Source of the DNA: Candidatus Endomicrobium labiotermitis
Lineage (GTDB): Bacteria > Elusimicrobiota > Endomicrobiia > Endomicrobiales > Endomicrobiaceae
Length of the DNA: 34,000 nt
Assembly (NCBI GenBank): GCA_009778965.1
Contig: WRFE01000012.1
Span: 1 to 34,000 of the forward strand
Direction of reading: 5' to 3'
Shown here: positions 24,490-30,078 of the stretch, one piece after another
Layout: the number at the start of each line of letters is the position of its first letter
Position numbering within the stretch: the stretch's first letter is position 1
Program-made: the position numbers and the translations under genes
Notes under the pieces: model-generated
The model's database searches: none
What the model was told of the DNA's origin: nothing
Seen by the model: only the letters and a program-made list of their open reading frames with translations

Positions 24490-24617
24490 ACAAAGTGAAA
24501 AGTTAAGAGTGAAAAGTGAAAATGCTGTGTTTTCGCGTAGCGAAAACTAATAAATAAGTTTCGGCATAGCCGAAACACAATATCTGCACTCTCTACTCTT
24601 CAATCTTCACTCTATAA
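24490..24617 (+). repeat. Palindromic element, class B with two perfect inner hairpins
   Basis: The outer arms are AAAGTGAAAAGTTAAGAGTG (24492-24511) and CACTCTCTACTCTTCAATC and onward (24588-24614), purine-rich then pyrimidine-rich. Inside are two perfect 8-base hairpins with three-base loops: GTTTTCGC/GCGAAAAC (24529-24547) and GTTTCGGC/GCCGAAAC (24558-24576). The flanks TGTGTTTTCG and CGAAACACA can also pair with each other. The right arm ends about five bases before the holA start. Confidence 0.82.
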
Positions 24618-24621
24618 ATTT

Positions 24622-25641
24622 ATGGCATTACTTAAAATACAAGATTTCAATAAACATATATCATCAAAAAAGATTTCTCCCGTTTATTTATTTGCCGGAG
24701 AAGAAGCTTATCTTATAGACTACTGCCTTAAAAAAACCGAATCTTTTTTAGATGCCGGTGATTTAAATAAAGAAGTTTTTTATGCCGCTGATTCTTCCTC
24801 GGAAGATATTTTAAACGCTTTACAGACATTGCCTTTTTTAAGCGAAAAAAGAGTAATAGTAGTTAAAGATTTACATAAAATTAAAGCGGCAGATGCCGAA
24901 CGTCTGAGCAGTTATATTGATAACCCGGTTGACACATCGTGCCTTATAATGCTTTATCCGTCAAACTATAAAAAAGAAACAATTTCAAAAAGAAAATCTC
25001 TTATCAATGACGCTATATCTTCAAAAATCTGTGTTTCCGCTGATTGCCGTAAACAATATGAAAGTGAAGTAAAAGAGTTTATAAGAAATGAATTTACCCA
25101 AAAAGGTAAAACTGCTTCCATTGGTGTAATTTCGCGGATAGTCGATGAGAACGGAACGGATTTGCTAAACATTTCAAACGAAATAGAAAAACTGTCTCTT
25201 TTTGCGGGAAAGGACAAAAAAAATATTACTGAAGAAGATATCGAAAAAATAAGCGGATATACCAAAGAGATCAACACTTATTCTTTGTCGTCTTATATAG
25301 AAGCCAAAGATTTAAAAAACGCGATGTTTGTTTTGGAAAAGCTTTTTGAGGAAGGGGAAGAACCTGTAATGATTCTTTCTGCCATAGTTTCAGCGGTCAG
25401 AAGAATGCTTGATGCGAAAAGTAAGATTGAAGAACAGAAAATGTCCGGGCAGGAAGCGGCGGCGTCTTTAAGAATACATTCGTTTTTTGCGGGACCGTTT
25501 TTGTCGAATCTTAAAAAGCACAGTTTAAAAAATTTAAAAGACAGTATGAAAATTATGCTGAAAGCTGATACTGCCATTAAAACAGGAACTTCCGATGCCG
25601 TATCGGCTTTAGAAAAAGCGATACTCTTCGTTTGTCGTTGA
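24622..25641 (+). CDS. holA: DNA polymerase III delta subunit
   Basis: A 339-residue subunit of the clamp loader, the wrench that opens the beta clamp. The N-terminal domain begins with PVYLFAGEEAYLIDYCLKK, the usual HolA opening (YLl-GEE-yLi), followed by ALQTLPFLSEKRVIVVKDLHKI. The middle has ISRIVDENGTDLLNISNEIEKLSLFAG and ITEEDIEKISGYTKEINTYSL. The C-terminal collar domain has ADTAIKTGTSDAVSALEKAILFVCR. No Walker A motif is present, as expected for delta. The ATG has no visible Shine-Dalgarno; it follows the pyrimidine arm of the repeat and TATAAA at 24613-24618. Confidence 0.93.
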   Translation: MALLKIQDFNKHISSKKISPVYLFAGEEAYLIDYCLKKTESFLDAGDLNKEVFYAADSSSEDILNALQTLPFLSEKRVIVVKDLHKIKAADAERLSSYIDNPVDTSCLIMLYPSNYKKETISKRKSLINDAISSKICVSADCRKQYESEVKEFIRNEFTQKGKTASIGVISRIVDENGTDLLNISNEIEKLSLFAGKDKKNITEEDIEKISGYTKEINTYSLSSYIEAKDLKNAMFVLEKLFEEGEEPVMILSAIVSAVRRMLDAKSKIEEQKMSGQEAAASLRIHSFFAGPFLSNLKKHSLKNLKDSMKIMLKADTAIKTGTSDAVSALEKAILFVCR

Positions 25642-25649
25642 AACAGAAA

Positions 25650-26351
25650 ATGAAACAGACTTCTAAAATAATAAGAAATACAGCGGCTATTATCGCGATT
25701 CCGGCTATAGCCGCGGCAATGTTTACTTTGTTTAAAAATTTTTTATCGTTTTCCGCTTCGGGCGGAAATGAGTATATGCCTTTTTGGGCAGGCGTTTTGT
25801 GTTATGTTGTTTTTCAAATAGCATTTTATAAGCCTTTGAGAACCTATATTTTCGGTCATGAGCTTTCCCATGCCGTTGCGGGAATTCTCAGCGGAGCGAG
25901 AATAAAAAGATTTAATGTCGGGAAACAGTCCGGCAGCGTTGTTTTGACTAAAGATAATATATGGATAACTTTAGCGCCGTATATGTTTCCGATATATACT
26001 TTCGTGCTGATAATAATATACATAATGCTCGGCTGGTTTGCGGATATTAAACTTTTTTATGGGTATTTTCTGTTTTTGCTTGGTTTTTCTATTTCTTTTC
26101 ACGCGGCGTTAACGGTATATATATTGGGAATAGGGCAGCCGGATTTAAAAGTTTACGGAGTTTTTTTCTCGTGTGTAGTAATTGCTGCAGTAAATGTCAT
26201 TGTATTCGGGCTGCTTATGGTATTGGCTTTTCCGGACGCAATAAATATAACGGAATTGTCCGTTGAAGTTTATAGTAATATTTTTTCATTTTATCATTTT
26301 ATGTATTCAGGGGTAAGTGAGATATGGTTAGCGTTCCAAAAGACGAGTTAA
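25650..26351 (+). CDS. Integral membrane protein with HELSH zinc-protease motif (M50-like)
   Basis: A 233-residue hydrophobic protein with about five or six membrane segments. GHELSHAVAGILSGARIKRFNVG (~69-91) contains H70-E-x-x-H74, the zinc-binding and catalytic motif of site-2-type (M50) proteases, followed by the glycine-rich turn seen in that family. LAPYMFPIYT may supply the third-ligand region but lacks the NPDG motif of classic site-2 proteases. A membrane-embedded metallopeptidase is therefore likely; substrate unknown. ATG 25650 is used; TTG codons at 25632 and 25638 overlap or adjoin the holA stop and could be the true start by coupling. The 3' end overlaps the next gene by 28 bases. 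Confidence 0.68.
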   Translation: MKQTSKIIRNTAAIIAIPAIAAAMFTLFKNFLSFSASGGNEYMPFWAGVLCYVVFQIAFYKPLRTYIFGHELSHAVAGILSGARIKRFNVGKQSGSVVLTKDNIWITLAPYMFPIYTFVLIIIYIMLGWFADIKLFYGYFLFLLGFSISFHAALTVYILGIGQPDLKVYGVFFSCVVIAAVNVIVFGLLMVLAFPDAINITELSVEVYSNIFSFYHFMYSGVSEIWLAFQKTS

Positions 26352-26914
26352 AAAGAAAAGGGTTTCATTTATTGACGCTCATTTATGTGGCGGGTTATTG
26401 GTATCTTTCCAAGCCGACTGTCATATGGGGGCTGGCTATCGCAATTTTTGTAGTGGCTGTCTTAGAGTTTTTAAGATTTAAAGTTCCCGTATGCAATAAT
26501 TTTTTCTGCAATAATTTTAAAGGTTTTTACAGACCCGAAGAAGCCGAAAAGATCAGTGGGCTTATATGGACTTTGTCCGGCGCTTTAATCACAATTATTT
26601 TGTTTCCTAACAAGTATATGGTTATGGCGAGTTTTTTATATTTGGCTTTTGGCGACGCCGCTGCAGCTCTTGTGGGTAAGACTTTCGGGAAACACAAGTC
26701 TATTGCCGGAAAAAGTATTGAAGGAAGCATTGCTTGCTTTGCCGTTTGTTTTGTTGTTGGGTTATTTCTGTTTAATTGGAAATTCGCTTTGATAGGAGCT
26801 CTTTTCGCTACAATAATTGAAGCAATGCCCTGGAAAGTAAACGATAATTTTTGGATGCAAATTATAAATGCCGGTTTTTTAACGGCGCTTTCTATATTTC
26901 TTGTATGGGGATGA
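26324..26914 (+). CDS. CTP-dependent lipid kinase family protein (SEC59/DGK1/VTE5-like)
   Basis: A 196-residue membrane protein with about six to seven hydrophobic segments. The family signatures are ELKRKGFHLLTLIY (N-terminal K-R-K-x-x-H), FGDAAAALVGKTFGKHKSIAGKSIEGSIA (~109-136; G-D and G-K-x-S-x-E-G nucleotide region) and FATIIEAMPWKVNDNFWMQIINA near the C-terminus. Relatives phosphorylate dolichol, diacylglycerol or phytol with CTP. In a bacterium, undecaprenol or diacylglycerol salvage is a reasonable guess, consistent with envelope genes around it (inference). It starts inside the preceding gene after a GGGGTAAGTGAG stretch. The stop overlaps the region just before the deacetylase gene. 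Confidence 0.8.
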   Translation: MVSVPKDELKRKGFHLLTLIYVAGYWYLSKPTVIWGLAIAIFVVAVLEFLRFKVPVCNNFFCNNFKGFYRPEEAEKISGLIWTLSGALITIILFPNKYMVMASFLYLAFGDAAAALVGKTFGKHKSIAGKSIEGSIACFAVCFVVGLFLFNWKFALIGALFATIIEAMPWKVNDNFWMQIINAGFLTALSIFLVWG

Positions 26915-26928
26915 TAAAAGGATTGAAA

Positions 26929-27603
26929 ATGAAACAAATTATAGCTATGTTTTTATTACTGTGCGTTTCTGTATGTTTTGCCGAAAACAAAATTTTTTAT
27001 ACTGACGGAGATAAAAATTCTAAAAAAATAGCGCTGACTTTTGATGACGGTCCCGGAGCAGCTACTGAGAAAATATTGGAAATATTGAAAGATAAAAATG
27101 TTAAAGCTACTTTTTTTCTGCTCGGCAGCAGGGTGGAAAGAAAGCCTGAACTTGCAAAAAAAGTCGCAGAAGAAGGGCATGAGGTTCAAAGTCATACGTA
27201 TTCGCATATAAGTTTTTTTGCCTATAAAAATGAAGATAAAGATGAAAAAATGGAAAACGAACTTTTAAAAGCTCAAAAGTCCATAGAGAAAAATACGGGC
27301 GTTAAACCTTATCTTGTGAGGTTTCCTTACGGTTATTCCAAAGATGACGCGAAAAAAGTTGTTGAAAAAAACGGATATAAAATAATAAACTGGACTTTCG
27401 GCTGTGACTGGGACAGAAAACTTACTGCCGACGAAATGCATAAAAAGTATTCTGGTCACATAAGAAACGGCGCTATTTTTCTTATGCACGATTTAAATTA
27501 TAATGAACGTCTGCTTTCTTTTCTGGGCGATTTCATAGATGAAATTAAAGCAAAGGGTTACGAACTTGTTACGGTAAGCGAGCTGTTGGATTTGAAAAAA
27601 TAA
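26929..27603 (+). CDS. Secreted polysaccharide deacetylase (NodB domain)
   Basis: A 224-residue protein with a signal peptide (hydrophobic 4-17, cleavage near CFA-E at 18-19) and a complete NodB domain. TFDDGPG (37-43) gives the base Asp39 and metal ligand Asp40. SHTYSH (88-93) gives metal ligands His89 and His93. RFPYGYSKDD is motif 3. FGCDWDRK and IFLMHDL give motifs 4 and 5 with the catalytic His. Such enzymes remove N-acetyl groups from peptidoglycan, chitin oligomers or exopolysaccharide. Size and context fit envelope modification. ATG 26929 is chosen because AAAGGA lies seven bases upstream and the signal peptide starts there. The in-frame ATGs at 26851 and 26911 overlap the previous gene. 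Confidence 0.92.
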   Translation: MKQIIAMFLLLCVSVCFAENKIFYTDGDKNSKKIALTFDDGPGAATEKILEILKDKNVKATFFLLGSRVERKPELAKKVAEEGHEVQSHTYSHISFFAYKNEDKDEKMENELLKAQKSIEKNTGVKPYLVRFPYGYSKDDAKKVVEKNGYKIINWTFGCDWDRKLTADEMHKKYSGHIRNGAIFLMHDLNYNERLLSFLGDFIDEIKAKGYELVTVSELLDLKK

Positions 27604-27615
27604 CCGGAGGGAAAA

Positions 27616-27861
27616 ATGGCTGAAATCTTAGTTGTGTCTCTCGAAAAAAGAAGGGAAACTGCCGTTAAAGTTCAGGAAGTTCTTACGGATTTTGGATGCT
27701 CCATAAGAACGAGGATTGGATTGCACGAAAGCAATATTAATGCATGTTCCGATAATGGGATTATAATACTTGATCTTGTTTCAGATACGGACAAAAACAA
27801 TGAACTTATGAAAAAGCTGGAAATTATTTCCGGCGTAAAAGTAAAATTTGTATCGATTTGA
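27616..27861 (+). CDS. Small ACT-like protein, TM1266-type putative regulator
   Basis: An 81-residue protein. The pattern of a hydrophobic strand (EILVVSLEKR), a helix (AVKVQEVLTDFG), a strand with IRTRIGLHESN, a strand GIIILDLVSD, then a helix and the closing strand GVKVKFVSI is a ferredoxin-like ACT fold. It closely resembles the TM1266/iron-only hydrogenase system regulator family, where the glycine-rich G-D-x-I-x-x-R-x-G-x-P region corresponds to GCSIRTRIGL. No hydrogenase gene is in the window, so its target is unknown. The ribosome-binding site CGGAGGG, seven bases before the ATG, is one of the best in the window. It ends the plus-strand run. Confidence 0.6.
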   Translation: MAEILVVSLEKRRETAVKVQEVLTDFGCSIRTRIGLHESNINACSDNGIIILDLVSDTDKNNELMKKLEIISGVKVKFVSI

Positions 27862-27876
27862 AGTCGCACATTTATC

Positions 27877-27945
27877 ATTCTGCGTTGCAAGGCAATCGCA
27901 GAAGCTATAAATATTAATAGACCCTGCGACTTTGCGCAGGGAGAC
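27877..27945. repeat. Palindromic element, class A (TTCTGCG...GCAGGG), variant
   Basis: The left hairpin is TTCTGCG (27878-27884) with CGCAGAA (27897-27903). The right hairpin is CCCTGCG (27922-27928) with CGCAGGG (27935-27941), followed by AGACA. The AGACCCTG...CAGGG half matches the elements at 18566 and 21259. It lies between two convergent genes and may act as a hairpin end for both transcripts; no T-run is present. Confidence 0.75.
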
Positions 27946-27967
27946 AACGATGAAAGATATTATTTCG

Positions 27968-28444
27968 TTAATATTTTTTCTTATTAGGAAGTGTTTTCCA
28001 AATTTTAAACGGAATAAGGCTGTCGGAATTTTTAATTTTTGTTTGTTTAATTTTTCTGCTGTTTTGCGGTTTTGAAAGTTCTTTAAAAATAAGTCCGTCT
28101 TTAAATCCGTATTTTGAAGCGGTTTTTGTGTCCGCGTAATAGTAATTTTTTTTTATATCAGCCCAGTATATAGCGCTTAAGCACATAGGGCAGGGCTGGC
28201 ACGACGTATAAATTTCGCAGCCTGACAAACTGAAGTTTTTTAGTTTTTTTGCGGCTTTTCGTATTGCTTCTATTTCGGCATGGGCTGTCGGATCATTTTT
28301 TGAAATAACGTTGTTTGAAGCAGAAGATAAAATTTTGCCGTTTTTTACTATTATTGCGGAAAACGGACCGCCTTTATGTTTTTTTACGTTTTCGGCGGCA
28401 AGTTTTATCAATTTATCGTCAATTGTATTTTTAGATGTTTTCAT
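27968..28444 (-). CDS. guaD: Guanine deaminase-type nucleobase deaminase
   Basis: A 158-residue member of the cytidine-deaminase-like zinc family. Zinc ligands and catalytic residue are H55-A-E57 and P84-C85-P-M-C88, within DPTAHAEIEAIRKAAK and YTSCQPCPMCLSAIYWA. The N-terminal AAENVKKHKGGPFSAIIVKNGKI and the ending PFKIWKTLPNKKKY match bacterial GuaD (F-x-x-W...NKxxY), which turns guanine into xanthine; tRNA-adenosine deaminases end differently. The start at 28444 is preferred to the in-frame ATG at 28504: a TTGTTA-17-TATAAT promoter ends seven bases upstream, so the longer form would begin before its own -35 box. Only minus-strand gene in the right half of the window. Confidence 0.85.
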   Translation of the reverse strand: MKTSKNTIDDKLIKLAAENVKKHKGGPFSAIIVKNGKILSSASNNVISKNDPTAHAEIEAIRKAAKKLKNFSLSGCEIYTSCQPCPMCLSAIYWADIKKNYYYADTKTASKYGFKDGLIFKELSKPQNSRKIKQTKIKNSDSLIPFKIWKTLPNKKKY

Positions 28445-28451
28445 ATTTAAA

Positions 28452-28480
28452 ATTATACTCTTTTTTGCGTTGTTTAACAA
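28452..28480 (-). promoter_or_regulatory. Promoter of guaD, probably leaderless
   Basis: On the minus strand TTGTTA (28480-28475), a 17-base spacer and a perfect TATAAT (28457-28452) end seven bases before the ATG at 28444. The predicted first transcribed base is at or next to the start codon. There is no Shine-Dalgarno between them. Confidence 0.75.
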
Positions 28481-28544
28481 TAAGGTTTTATTTGCGATAG
28501 GCATATTATAATTAAGGTAAGAGTGTTGTGTTGTTGCAGTTCCG

Positions 28545-28718
28545 CATACACGCGTATATGAGCGAGAATTTTTTAGGGGTATTCGGCGAGGACTGTTTGA
28601 GCGAAGCGAGTTTCGCAGCCGCCTAAAAAATGTGAGCGAATTCGTGTCAGCGGCGGGCGTTTTGTTTACTTTTTCGCTCGTGAAAAAGTAAGGCAGAGGT
28701 TGGGAGGCGCAGCGCTCC
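28545..28718. repeat. Composite repeat region with several hairpins upstream of mreC
   Basis: The 300 bases between guaD and mreC hold no gene. They contain a TTTTTTAGG/CCTAAAAAA palindrome (28569-28577 with 28622-28630), GAGCGAAGCGAG-type repeats, an ACTTTTTC/GAAAAAGT hairpin (28668-28689) and a GGGAG/CTCCC hairpin (28702-28719). The region is more GC-rich than its surroundings and reads like a dispersed element, different from both palindrome classes elsewhere. The purine/pyrimidine layout of class B is absent. Confidence 0.65.
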
Positions 28719-28732
28719 CTGTAAAAATAATG

Positions 28733-28738
28733 TAAAAT
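28733..28738 (+). promoter_or_regulatory. -10 box of the mre operon, probably leaderless
   Basis: TAAAAT ends six bases before the mreC ATG at 28745, with no Shine-Dalgarno between. There is no good -35 hexamer; 17 bases upstream lies the edge of the GGGAG/CTCCC hairpin. The spacing is the same as for the beta-lactamase-like and zapB-like genes. Confidence 0.5.
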
Positions 28739-28744
28739 ACAAAA

Positions 28745-29581
28745 ATGAGTGATAACAGAAAATCTAAATTATCTGATATAGTTTTTATAATTCTTCTTGC
28801 CTTGAGTTTTGCTTTGATAATAGCAAGGTCTACTCCTTTTGTAAGCCTTGTCAAAAATTTTGTTTTCTATGTTTCTTATCCTAATGTCAGCGCGGCAAAT
28901 CAAATATTCCAATACGCAGGCAGTTTTGCCGAAAACATAAAGTCCATAGTATATATCAGTCAGGAAAATCTTTCATATAAACAAAAAAACCAGGAACTTA
29001 CGGATAAGCTTCGCAATTATGACGCGGTAATAGAGCAATACGATAATTTAGCAAAACTTTTAAATGTTCCTAAAATTAAAGATACGCAATCCGTATTTGC
29101 GAGAATTTCTACAAGAGAGCCAAACGAGTGGTATCAGTGGTTTATAATAAATAAAGGCGAAGCTGACAGTTTGTCAAAAGAGCTTCCTGTTGTAATGCTT
29201 AGAAATAATGGAGAGCTTTGCGCCGTAGGAAGAATAATTGAAACGAGGCAGGGTTCAGCTAAAGTCGGTCTTATAACTAATTCTCTGTCTGCCGTTCCGG
29301 TGGAAATTAAAGGGAAAAAAATTAATTGTCTTGCCGAAGGTCTAAATTCTAATATGTTAAAAATAACATATATTCCGTTAAACGCCAATATTGAAGCCGG
29401 AGATGAAGTTATAGTAAGTCCATTCAGTTCCGTGTTTAATGCCGGCATGCCTATAGGCGTTATCAAAAGTGTATTGAAAGATCGTTCTCTTGATTTTAAA
29501 ACCGCGATTGCAGAGGTTTATTTCGATTCTGTCAGTTTATACGAGGCGATTGTTCTTGTGCCTAAAGAGAGCATAAAATGA
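28745..29581 (+). CDS. mreC: Rod shape-determining protein MreC
   Basis: A 278-residue bitopic protein of the elongasome. One membrane helix spans ~12-33 after a basic cytoplasmic N-terminus. A coiled coil runs through ~60-95 (SIVYISQENLSYKQKNQELTDKLRNYDAVIEQYDNLAKLL). Two beta domains follow, with ISTREPNEWYQWFIINKGEADSL, NGELCAVGRIIETRQGSAKVGLITN and GDEVIVSPFSSVFNAGMPIGVI, all typical of MreC. It activates PBP2-RodA in the periplasm. It starts the operon; mreB is not adjacent. The ATG has a leaderless-type promoter. Its stop overlaps mreD by four bases (ATGA). Confidence 0.93.
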   Translation: MSDNRKSKLSDIVFIILLALSFALIIARSTPFVSLVKNFVFYVSYPNVSAANQIFQYAGSFAENIKSIVYISQENLSYKQKNQELTDKLRNYDAVIEQYDNLAKLLNVPKIKDTQSVFARISTREPNEWYQWFIINKGEADSLSKELPVVMLRNNGELCAVGRIIETRQGSAKVGLITNSLSAVPVEIKGKKINCLAEGLNSNMLKITYIPLNANIEAGDEVIVSPFSSVFNAGMPIGVIKSVLKDRSLDFKTAIAEVYFDSVSLYEAIVLVPKESIK

Positions 29582-30078
29582 GAAGAACGACATATTACTT
29601 TTTATTTTACGCTTTTTTTTGTCTGCTGCAGTTTTTTTTCGGAAAATATATAAATATCGGCGGAGTATTTCCGAACTTTATTCTGATTGCGATAATTTAT
29701 TTGGGTTTTACCCGCGGGCGTCTCGGCGCGCAAACAATGGGTTTTATATTCGGTCTTACATGGGATTCGTTTTCTACGGATATCTTCGGCGTCAGGGCAT
29801 TGATGTTTACGATAATAGGTTATTTCGCCGGAATGTTCAACAGACAGTTTGACAAAGACCAAATTATTGCGCAGCTTATGGCTGTTTTGTGCGCGGAAAT
29901 ATTTTATTGGTTTGGCTTTAGTATGATATGTTTTATTTTACCGGAGGGAAGCGGAAGTTATACTCCGTTTGTCTTTACCCTTTCGGGATCTCTTAAAATA
30001 CTCGTTACGGTTTTGGTAACTCCTCTTGTCTTTTTAGGTTTAAATTTTGCGTCAAAATCCGTAAGAAGGTACTTGTAA
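29578..30078 (+). CDS. mreD: Rod shape-determining protein MreD
   Basis: A 166-residue polytopic membrane protein with about five hydrophobic segments. VFPNFILIAIIYLGFTRGRLGAQTMGFIFGLTWDSFSTDIFGVRALMFTIIGYFAG is the family core (P-N near the start of a helix, then G-F-x-x-G-L-x-x-D). MreD is a small partner of MreC in the elongasome. Translational coupling is indicated on both sides: ATGA overlap with mreC, and the next start follows the stop codon directly. Confidence 0.9.
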   Translation: MRRTTYYFLFYAFFCLLQFFFGKYINIGGVFPNFILIAIIYLGFTRGRLGAQTMGFIFGLTWDSFSTDIFGVRALMFTIIGYFAGMFNRQFDKDQIIAQLMAVLCAEIFYWFGFSMICFILPEGSGSYTPFVFTLSGSLKILVTVLVTPLVFLGLNFASKSVRRYL

